A stretch of DNA of 63,166 nt, taken from assembly GCA_019359675.1 (NCBI GenBank), contig JAHHGX010000077.1, forward strand, positions 1 through 63,166. Reading direction: 5' to 3'. Shown here piece by piece: positions 56,838 through 63,166 of the stretch (the stretch's first letter is position 1; each line of letters begins with the position of its first letter). This DNA comes from Calothrix sp. FI2-JRJ7 (GTDB lineage Bacteria; Cyanobacteriota; Cyanobacteriia; Cyanobacteriales; Nostocaceae). The position numbers were made by a program, and so were the translations under genes. The notes under the pieces were generated by a model that worked only from the letters and a program-made list of their open reading frames with translations, ran no database searches and was not told where the DNA came from.

Positions 56838-58598
56838 ATGACCGATATAACCGATATTAACGACATATCAACAGATAGCTCCTTAGTCGATCCAGAAAAT
56901 GACTTGCTAGGTCATGCCAGCTTTGCTAAGTATCTAGCAGACAGCATTTGCGAAATGAACTTTCCTGAAGGTTTCATAATTGGAATTTACGGTTCTTGGA
57001 ACTCTGGCAAATCAACACTATTAAACTTTATAGGTCATTATCTTCAGCAAAAGCCAGAGGACGAGCAACCAATTATTGTTCCTTTTAATCCCTGGCTATT
57101 TTCTGGACACCAGAATATTACAAGACGCTTTTTTGAACAATTACAAAACGTTTTAAGCAAAGAAAAAGCCGTGCCAAGAGGTATAAGAAAGACACTTGCT
57201 GATTTTGCCGGAATTATTTCAGAAATTCCTTTACCTTATGCTCAAACTGGCAAGGCATTAGTAACATTATTAGATGATAAAGACAAGGAAGCTTCGCAAT
57301 TTAAAGAAGAAGTAGAAAAGACGCTTGCAAAGCAGGATAAACGCATAGTTGTAACAGTTGATGATATAGATAGGTTGCCTGGTGAGGATATTAAGCAGCT
57401 ATTTCGGATATTTAAAGCTATTCCAAATTTTTCTAACGTTGTTTATGTTTTAGCCTTTAATAAAGAAGCTGTAATGGAAACAATTACAGAAACCGATACA
57501 GTATCCAAAGAATCATACTTACAACAAATTATTCAAGCTGAGTTTGAGTTACCTACTCCAAGTAAAACCTTACTTCGCAAGCTGTTTTTTAAAAAACTGA
57601 ATAGAGTATTTGCTGACATACCAAAAGAAGAATTTAATCAAGCACGCTGGAGTAGTATTTACTTCCAAGGAATAGACCATTTTATTAATAACATACCTGC
57701 CATTAGTCGTTTAACTAACACTTTAACAGTTACATATCCAGCAGTAAAAGGCGAAGTCAATCCAATTGATTTTATTGCTATTGAGTGTTTGCGAATCTTT
57801 TGCCCAGCCATATATGACATAATCTACCAAAATCCTTATGCTTTCGCAGGTGAGGTCAACACTACAACAGACGAATTGAAAAATTTACTTAATACCTGGA
57901 TTGCTCAACTACCCCCCGAAGACAAGCAACCTGTACAAAATCTTCTCATGCAGCTTTTTCCAAAATTAAAACATGTTTGGAGTAATAGCTCTCCCTCGGA
58001 GAAAGAGTCTGAATCGCATAAGCAACTACGTGTGTGTAGTTTAGAAATATTTCCAACCTACTTCCGTCTAGCCTTATCAGCATACGAATTATCTAACACT
58101 CAAATAAAAGCTATGCTTGCTTTGGCTTACGATACAGAAAGGTTTAAAGAACATCTAATAGAACTTGTTAAGCAAAAACGTACTGAAGGTATCGCACAAA
58201 CTAGCATTTTTCTAGAACAGCTTCAAAGCACCGCTCAAGAAATTCCTGCAAATGCCATTCCCTCGGTTGTGGAAGCTTTATTTGATGCCAGCGAAGAATT
58301 CTTGTTGGGTCAAGAAGATGAATATAATAATGACATTTTCGATTTGAGCAACGAAGTTATAGTTAGTCGTTATATCTCACAACTATTGCGTCGAATTGAA
58401 GAACCACAACGATTTGAATTGTTAAAAAAAGCAATTAGTCAAAGTAAAGCATTACCAATAATTAATCAACAAATAGCAACAGTAAAAGAACAGCAAACTC
58501 AGTCTAGTTCCGATGAGGACTTAAATGAGGAAAGCCTTCTGAGCGCAGAACACCTTGAAGAACTTGAACAAATCGATCCCCCCCTAACCCCCCCTTAA
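56838..58598 (+). CDS. KAP-family P-loop NTPase
   Basis: 586 aa. Walker A IIGIYGSWNSGKSTLLNF near residue 50 and Walker B RIVVTVDDIDRLPGEDI near 170. KAP-specific segments are PFNPWLFSGH and FSNVVYVLAFNKEAV. KAP NTPases often have membrane helices inserted in the P-loop domain; none is obvious here. Several KAP proteins are anti-phage factors, fitting the island. The frame ends inside a C-run palindrome (tail IDPPLTPP), so its original stop may have been altered by the repeat. Confidence 0.85.
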   Translation: MTDITDINDISTDSSLVDPENDLLGHASFAKYLADSICEMNFPEGFIIGIYGSWNSGKSTLLNFIGHYLQQKPEDEQPIIVPFNPWLFSGHQNITRRFFEQLQNVLSKEKAVPRGIRKTLADFAGIISEIPLPYAQTGKALVTLLDDKDKEASQFKEEVEKTLAKQDKRIVVTVDDIDRLPGEDIKQLFRIFKAIPNFSNVVYVLAFNKEAVMETITETDTVSKESYLQQIIQAEFELPTPSKTLLRKLFFKKLNRVFADIPKEEFNQARWSSIYFQGIDHFINNIPAISRLTNTLTVTYPAVKGEVNPIDFIAIECLRIFCPAIYDIIYQNPYAFAGEVNTTTDELKNLLNTWIAQLPPEDKQPVQNLLMQLFPKLKHVWSNSSPSEKESESHKQLRVCSLEIFPTYFRLALSAYELSNTQIKAMLALAYDTERFKEHLIELVKQKRTEGIAQTSIFLEQLQSTAQEIPANAIPSVVEALFDASEEFLLGQEDEYNNDIFDLSNEVIVSRYISQLLRRIEEPQRFELLKKAISQSKALPIINQQIATVKEQQTQSSSDEDLNEESLLSAEHLEELEQIDPPLTPP

Positions 58599-58862
58599 TA
58601 AGGCTACGGTGTACACACATCTCTCATCGCGGGTTAAATAGGCGGGAAAGAAACGAATGGTTCTATCCCAAACCCGATATTTTACGTTTCTGCTTATCAA
58701 TAAAAGAGAGTTATTGATAATGAAGTCGGCGCCGCTTAATGCTTATCTAGTAAGGCTTGAGTCATACTAGACGAGCTTTTTAAGACTTGTGTGTACACCG
58801 TAGCCTTAATAAGGGGGGGAACAAGATTTAAAGCCGCCCGCGTGGAAGGGGGGTTGGGGATC
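58575..58862. repeat. C-run/G-run palindromes at the element's right edge
   Basis: A CCTTAATAAGG palindrome of the dispersed family, split by the 200-bp MITE-like insertion, and a second unit with CGCGTGGAAGG near 58840. They lie within 30 bp of the nifK junction. Confidence 0.75.
58604..58803. mobile_element. 200-bp MITE-like insertion with perfect inverted ends
   Basis: Ends CTACGGTGTACACACA and its exact inverse (16 bp) bound a 200-bp segment. It is flanked by CCTTAATAAGG at 58593-58603 and 58804-58814, an 11-bp duplication (or 9 bp if part of the arms is counted). It therefore inserted into a pre-existing C-run/G-run palindrome. No transposase inside; probably an internally deleted insertion sequence mobilised in trans. 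Confidence 0.85.
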
Positions 58863-58883
58863 AAGCTTGATACCCAGCACATT

Positions 58884-58890
58884 AGGGAAC
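58884..58890. other. Right element attachment core
   Basis: Reads GTTCCCT on the nifK coding strand, matching GTTCACT at the left end except for one base. Recombination here would leave HFRS-LLFTEP in NifK, the conserved family sequence. Confidence 0.75.
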
Positions 58891-60166
58891 GGAAGTGCCA
58901 CAAATCTTTTTGAATCCAAACAGTGGCGCCTTGACCGAATGGGCTAGCTTTGAGCATTTCTTCCATTTCAGCCTTAAATTCTTGGTCACCGTTGTTGCAA
59001 AGAATGTGAACAGGTTCGGCGCCCATTTCGAGCAAGAATGAAGTTACGCTGTAAACAAGGTCAGGGTCGCCGTAGATAGCGAACTTCTTACCGTGAATCC
59101 ACGCATAAGAGTCAGTCATCGCGTCAACTAAACGACCGCGTTCAACTTCCAACTCTTTAGGAATAGCCTTACCAGTAATTTCTGATATAGCCATCAAGAA
59201 TTCGTCAGTACCCTTAACACCGAAAGGACGTTTAACTTGTGTAGGTTGGTTCCAGTTTTTCTCGATGTACTCGCGAGTTTTCTGTGTGGTGTAGCGTTGT
59301 AAACAAACAGTTGCTTTCGCGTTGATGGTATCAGCTACATCTTCAATCTTGGTACCACCTGGGTACATTTGGTACTCACCATCGTTAGGAGCATCAAAGT
59401 AATCGCTGGTGTCAGAAACGATGGTATGCTCAACTCCCATCAAGCCAAGCATATGCTTAACTTCACGGTTGTTACCTACATAGGTATCAAAACCAGAGAT
59501 AATATTTACTTTACCGTTGGCTGCGCCCTTCTTACCTTCAGTGAGGTTAAGAAGAATACCCTTCATCATGTTGTCGTAGCCAGTGGTGTGTGAACCAACA
59601 AAGCTAGGAGTGTGAGCGAAAGGAACTGGTAAATCTTGGGGTACAGCACCAGCACCTTTAGCGTTGGTAATGAAGGCGCCAAGGTCATCTCCAATAACTT
59701 CCGCCATACAGGTTGTGCAAACAGCAATCATTTTGGGCTTATAAAGTTTGTAAGAAACTTCCAAACCTTCAATCATGTTGTTCAAACCACCGAATACAGC
59801 CGCGTCTTCAGTCATCGAAGAAGAAACTGCCGAGCAAGGCTCTTTGTAGTGACGGCTAAGGTGTGTACGGAAATATGCCACACAACCTTGTGAACCTTGA
59901 ACGAAAGGAAGAGTTCCTTCAATACCCAGTGCTGCGAACATGGCGCCTACTGGTTGGCAACCTTTAGCTGGGTTAACAGTTAATGCTTCACGAGCAAAGT
60001 TCTTTTCGCGGTATTCCCAAGATTTTGTCCACTCAGAAACACGTTGTACTTCTTCAGCTGGGTGGGCGCCTTCAAATTGGTCGTGCTTGTTCTTGAAGAG
60101 TTGAGTGTATTCTTCTTGCTTGAATAGCTCTAAGTGGTCAACGATTCTTTCTGGATTCTGTGGCAT
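58887..60166 (-). CDS. nifK: NifK, 5' (N-terminal) part, interrupted
   Basis: Nitrogenase MoFe protein beta subunit; holds half of the P-cluster. First 427 residues up to DLWHFRSL. P-cluster Cys regions: AKGCQPVGAMFA, GSQGCVAYFRTH and VCTTCMAEVIGDD. Beyond the junction the frame runs on for 48 foreign residues to a stop at 58736, which would replace the conserved C-terminus, so vegetative cells could make only a defective protein. Joined to 30003-30258 it gives exactly 512 codons including the stop. Confidence 0.96.
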
Positions 60167-60335
60167 TTTCTTTATCTCTTTTGTAGCGTAATGGGTTGAT
60201 GAGGAAAGTTAGGAGTTATGAGTTATGAGTTTTGTAGAGTTAGGGGAGTTAGGAGCCACAGATAAACAAACTAGCTGTTAACTCTTAACTCCTCACTCCT
60301 AACTCTTAACTATTAACGAATTCTTAACTTTTTGA
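60167..60335. other. nifD-nifK intergenic region
   Basis: 169 bp. Contains GAGTTATGAGTTATGAGTT and TAACTCCTCACTCCTAACTC arms that form a long imperfect hairpin, a common type of intergenic repeat in these genomes and possibly a stabiliser or attenuator between nifD and nifK. Confidence 0.55.
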
Positions 60336-60473
60336 TTAAGCAGCTTTAGCAGTAACTTCAGCTTTTTTCCAAGGAGTGTTGATTAATCCCCAGGTAGGAC
60401 TGTTGAGTGCTAAGTCCATGTCACGTGCGAAGATTGCAAATCCGTCGTAACCGTGATAAGGGCCGGAGTATTC
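60336..60473 (-). CDS. nifD: NifD, 3' (C-terminal) fragment
   Basis: Encodes the last 45 or so residues of the MoFe alpha subunit, [20 protein letters not shown] then [14 protein letters not shown] and an Ala-rich end. Homology begins exactly at TACTCCG (YSG). The codons before it (MHFLE) do not fit NifD, which has WDYSGP. The rest of nifD lies beyond the window, past the second element. Confidence 0.93.
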   Translation of the reverse strand, partial: EYSGPYHGYDGFAIFARDMDLALNSPTWGLINTPWKKAEVTAKAA

Positions 60474-60676
60474 TAAGAAATGCATTAGTATTTAATGTTA
60501 GATGTTAGCAGTGTTTATCTAATACATTGTTTATTGATAACACATATATTTATAGGCTGAATGTAGGCTAAATTGATTATCAGGGTAAATACATCTACTC
60601 TTCAAATGATGTGTTAAAGTCATTCCTGCATTGTTAAAAAGGCGCCACATTTCTATTTCATTTTTTCAACGAGTGT

Positions 60677-61981
60677 ATGCAAGCAAAAATACAACAAGAG
60701 TTAGAGATAGTTAATCAACGGTTGAAAGCAGCAAAAGCAAAAGTAACAATTCGGGAATCACATGGAAGCTTACAGTTACGCGCGACATTACCACTCAAAC
60801 CAGGTGATAAAAACACAAACGGCGCCGATAGAAAACAGTATAATATCAGCTTAAATATTCCCGCTAACTTAGACGGATTAAAAACAGCAGAAGAAGAAGC
60901 ATATGAACTAGGTAAATTAATTGCACGTAAAACCTTTGAATGGAATCATAAATACTTAGGTAACGAAGCAATAAAAAAAGATTTTCAAAAAATCGGTGAA
61001 TTATTAGAACAATTTGAACACGAGTATTTTAAAACACATAAACGCACTACCAAAAGCGAACATACATTTTTTTATTATTATTCTCGAACAAAGCGCATCA
61101 CTAACCCTGAAGATATAGCCACTACCGAAAACCTAATCGCTTATATTGAAAAACTCGATAAAGACTGGGTAAGATACAATGCAGCAAGAGCAATATCTGC
61201 TTTTTGTCAAACATTTAAAATAGACATAGATTTATCAAAATATTCTAAAATGCCAGAGCGCAATTCTAGAAATATACCCTCTGACGAGGAAATCTCTACA
61301 GGATTTACTAAATTTGAAGATTATCTATATAATAGAGGCAATCAAGTTAATCAAGATGTACAAGATAGCTGGCAGCTATGGCGATGGACATACGGAATGC
61401 TAGCAGTCTTTGGTTTACGTCCGCGCGAGCTTTTTATTAACCCTGATATTACATGGTGGTTAAGCCAAGAAAATATAGATTTAACATGGAAAGTTCACAA
61501 AGACTGTAAAACCGGAGAAAGACAAGCATTACCCTTACATAAACAATGGATTGAAGATTTTGACTTGAGAAATCCTAAATCTTTAAAGATGCTAGCAACA
61601 GCAATAAGTAAAAAAGACAAGACTAAACATGCTGATATAACAGCATTAACACAACGAGTAAGCTGGTGGTTTAGAAAAGTAGGACTAGATTTTAAACCAT
61701 ATGACTTACGTCACGCTTGGGCAATACGCGCACATGTTTTGGGAATACCAATCAAAGCAGCAGCAGATAATTTAGGTCATAGCGTGCAGGTGCATACCGA
61801 AACCTATCAACGATGGTTTTCGCTAGATATGCGGAAATTAGCAATTAATCAAGCTTTAAATAAGAGAAATGAGATTGAAGTAATTAGGGGTGAGAATGCG
61901 AGCTTGAGCCTAGAGAATGAGAAGTTAAAGCTGGAAATTGAGAAGCTGAAGATGGAATTGGTTTATAAGCTAAGTTTATAA
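60677..61981 (+). CDS. xisA: Tyrosine recombinase XisA-like
   Basis: 434 aa. Excises the nifD element in heterocysts in relatives. Catalytic Arg I in FGLRPRELFIN, the H-x-x-R box in YDLRHAWAIRAHVLG, the second His in LGHSVQVH and the nucleophile Tyr in HTETYQRWF. The C-terminal 40 residues form a leucine/Glu heptad coil (ENASLSLENEKLKLEIEKLK). Size and position next to the nifD junction match XisA rather than XisC, which acts on hupL. Confidence 0.92.
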   Translation: MQAKIQQELEIVNQRLKAAKAKVTIRESHGSLQLRATLPLKPGDKNTNGADRKQYNISLNIPANLDGLKTAEEEAYELGKLIARKTFEWNHKYLGNEAIKKDFQKIGELLEQFEHEYFKTHKRTTKSEHTFFYYYSRTKRITNPEDIATTENLIAYIEKLDKDWVRYNAARAISAFCQTFKIDIDLSKYSKMPERNSRNIPSDEEISTGFTKFEDYLYNRGNQVNQDVQDSWQLWRWTYGMLAVFGLRPRELFINPDITWWLSQENIDLTWKVHKDCKTGERQALPLHKQWIEDFDLRNPKSLKMLATAISKKDKTKHADITALTQRVSWWFRKVGLDFKPYDLRHAWAIRAHVLGIPIKAAADNLGHSVQVHTETYQRWFSLDMRKLAINQALNKRNEIEVIRGENASLSLENEKLKLEIEKLKMELVYKLSL

Positions 61982-62464
61982 GACCTCTCCCCAACCCCTC
62001 TCCGAGGCGGAGAGGGGCACTAATTTATTCGTTAAAATACAATATAGCAATACTAAATTGTCATGCCAAATGCTAAATTATCATGCTAAATGATAAATTG
62101 TCATGCTGAACGTAGTGAAGCATCTTATGGATATCGATATTTATAAAAATCTACTGTTTATATCGTCTGCTATAAAAGTTAACAGTAATTTATATTATTA
62201 ATTTTAACCAGTTGTAATATAGATTAAGGCGCCGTAAGAGTGATATACTTTTCTACCACAGAGGCACAGAGTCGACACAAAGAAGAGAAATTAACCACAT
62301 AATCCGGAGGATTTCCCGCTCTTTAGACACAAAGGACACAAAGAATTATATAAGATATCAACGCATCAAAATTAAAAGGCTGGCAGAACCGAGGTTGGAC
62401 ATCAGATGCTAATTATGAGTGGAAATCACATACTGATAATTTAAGATGGAATTAGTAATTATAT
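61982..62464. other. Intergenic repeats inside the nifD element
   Basis: CCTCTCCCCAACCCCTCTCC with its GGAGAGGGG arm (61983-62018) may terminate xisA. Then ATGCTAAAT-TGTCATG direct repeats (62061-62107) and an AACGTAGTGAAGCATCTTA unit. A GGCGCC at 62229. No gene recognised. Confidence 0.5.
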
Positions 62465-62588
62465 ATTGAAATATGCCAAATAAAAAAAATTATTACAAAT
62501 TTAATCAATGAACAAGAAGCTTTGATTCCTGAATATCGAGAAAAATGGCGTTGTATTCAGAATTCGGTAGAACTTATTACTGGAGTTT
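62465..62588 (+). pseudogene. N-terminal fragment of a conserved cyanobacterial protein
   Basis: The frame KIITNLINEQEALIPEYREK followed by WRCIQNSVELITGV resembles the first 35 residues of a widespread cyanobacterial protein that opens (K)LTPEQEALIPxYREKW. It stops at a TAG and nothing of the rest remains. Low-certainty family memory. Confidence 0.45.
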
Positions 62589-62617
62589 AGACTAAATGGC
62601 TTCAGCCCAAGAAAAAA

Positions 62618-62649
62618 ATAAGGGGTCTGATTAAATACAGGCCCCTTTT
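62618..62649. terminator. Terminator-like hairpin
   Basis: AAGGGGTCTG pairs with CAGGCCCCTTTT around an AT-rich 10-nt loop, ending in a T run on the plus strand. It stands between gene fragments. Confidence 0.4.
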
Positions 62650-62699
62650 GACAGATGCTGAGATAAGAACCACCAAATCTCACCCTGCCAATATGAAAT

Positions 62700-63060
62700 C
62701 TGACTTTCCTTCGAGAATTCCGTCAAGCAGCTTACAAGCTTCTAGGCAAAGCACACGACGCAACATTTGAACTAACAGACGCAATATTAACTACACGTAA
62801 TGCTTACAGTTTGGCAGATTTGTCTCTGTCTTGAAAAGTCTCGCGCCGGGAAACCCGGACGCGCGAGCTTTTCGCTATCACCGTTCTTTCGACGCAAGTG
62901 GCAAGCGCATTTATGAGGCGCGACAAGATAGTAGACCGAAACGAAATAAATTGATGCAGTTATACATTAAACAGATACCCACCTCCCAGAGGCGCCATTA
63001 CTGGCGGGAGACCATACTGCATGGTCTCGCCCCAACGCAGTAACTCATATCTTGCACCTG
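62700..63060 (+). pseudogene. IS701/IS4-like transposase N-terminal remnant
   Basis: LTFLREFRQAAYKLLGKAHD continues as ATFELTDAILTTRNAYSLADLSLS, then a stop. The next frame has YEARQDSRPKRNKLMQLYIK and QIPT, and a third frame gives LPEAPLLAGDHTAWSRPNAVT. Together these are the first 100 residues or so of an NF41-type DDE transposase, with GDHTAW holding the first catalytic Asp. At least two frameshifts; a hairpin (TCTCGCGCCGGG / CCCGGACGCGCGAG) interrupts it. Non-functional. Confidence 0.75.
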
Positions 63061-63166
63061 GAAATTTGAATGTCAATTCCTTGACTCAGTGCCAGTTTTC
63101 TAAGTCGTTCAATGTCTTGTAAAAGAAGTAACACTACTAAATTGGGAAATATAGTAAGGAGCTGCA

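Larger units (their letters stand above)
30256..58890. mobile_element. 28.6-kb nifK-interrupting element with serine recombinase and defence cargo
   Basis: Bounded by the two halves of nifK. A large serine recombinase lies 63 bp inside the left end, as expected for a site-specific excision element. Cargo: type I-D CRISPR-Cas with two arrays, Uma2, WYL regulator, toxin-antitoxin and HEPN/MNT remnants, DUF1016, a broken TPR-CHAT gene, an EF-G paralogue and a KAP NTPase. GGCGCC density (about 46 copies by hand count) is close to that of flanking DNA, so the element is long adapted to this lineage. Excision in heterocysts is inferred from the known nifD, fdxN and hupL elements. Confidence 0.92.
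60464..63166. mobile_element. nifD element (left end, continues past the window)
   Basis: The junction motif on the nifD strand is GAATACTCCG, close to the 11-bp GGATTACTCCG direct repeat of the Anabaena PCC 7120 nifD element. A XisA-type recombinase lies 200 bp inside. The remainder seen here is degenerate: no other intact gene in 1.2 kb after the recombinase. The right end and the bulk of nifD are outside the window. Confidence 0.9.

Noticed and set aside
58736-58883. Extra 48 residues at the end of the nifK 5' part as a real alternative C-terminus
   Set aside because: They are element sequence, partly inside the MITE and repeats, and replace residues conserved in all NifK.
62831-63043. 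70-codon ORF as an independent gene
   Set aside because: Its middle is one frame of a frameshifted transposase remnant, and both ends read through repeat DNA.

Overview
The window is from a filamentous, heterocyst-forming cyanobacterium (Nostocales type). The evidence is the nif order nifE-nifN-nifX-DUF269-DUF683-nifW-hesA-hesB-fdxH, uptake hydrogenase genes hupS-hupL with the protease gene hupW, and nif structural genes split by DNA elements that carry their own recombinases. The sequence is AT-rich. The palindrome GGCGCC recurs about 110 times by hand count, while the usual cyanobacterial HIP1 octamer GCGATCGC was not seen. No rRNA, tRNA or replication origin was recognised.

Layout. (1) 0.3-8.5 kb: a dynamin-like GTPase gene followed within 3 bp by a very large Hsp70/actin-fold gene, an unrecognised 365-aa gene and a convergent NYN-domain gene. 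(2) 9.3-14.4 kb: cysK, several small unrecognised genes and a TPR gene with two small membrane-protein genes. (3) 14.9-19.7 kb: hupS, an uninterrupted hupL, a 140-aa gene, a histidine phosphatase and hupW. (4) 20.1-22.9 kb: a decayed ankyrin fragment, an N-terminally truncated sedoheptulose-7-phosphate cyclase (mysA-like) and ctaB. (5) 23.5-29.7 kb: the minus-strand nifE-to-fdxH operon, closed by a clear intrinsic terminator. (6) 30.0-30.26 kb: the 3' end of nifK. (7) 30.26-58.89 kb: a 28.6-kb element inserted in nifK. (8) 58.9-60.5 kb: the 5' part of nifK and the last codons of nifD. (9) 60.5 kb to the window end: the start of a second element inside nifD, with a XisA-type tyrosine recombinase and transposase debris.

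The main discovery is the nifK element. Its ends share a short GTTC-N-CT core. Joining the two nifK parts there gives an uninterrupted 511-codon frame plus stop. A large serine recombinase lies 63 bp inside one end. The cargo is a defence island: a subtype I-D CRISPR-Cas system (csc3/cas10d, csc2, csc1, cas3, cas4, cas1, cas2, cas6), two CRISPR arrays with homologous leaders (17 and 15 repeats), a WYL-domain regulator, a Uma2 nuclease, a DUF433/DUF5615 toxin-antitoxin pair, decayed HEPN/MNT modules, a DUF1016 nuclease, a KAP NTPase, a broken TPR-CHAT gene and a complete EF-G paralogue. If the element is excised during heterocyst differentiation, as nif elements are in relatives, the nitrogen-fixing cell would restore nifK and lose this immune system and the EF-G from its chromosome, while vegetative cells keep both.

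The CRISPR system shows notable details. cas1 carries a one-base frameshift between its catalytic residues. csc3 has an internal Shine-Dalgarno and in-frame ATG placed to make a separate 143-aa Cas11d. The last repeat of array 2 abuts a 5'-truncated DUF1016 gene. Vestigial arrays of other repeat types lie on either side of the cas genes.

All functions are read from motifs and family memory. No database search was run.
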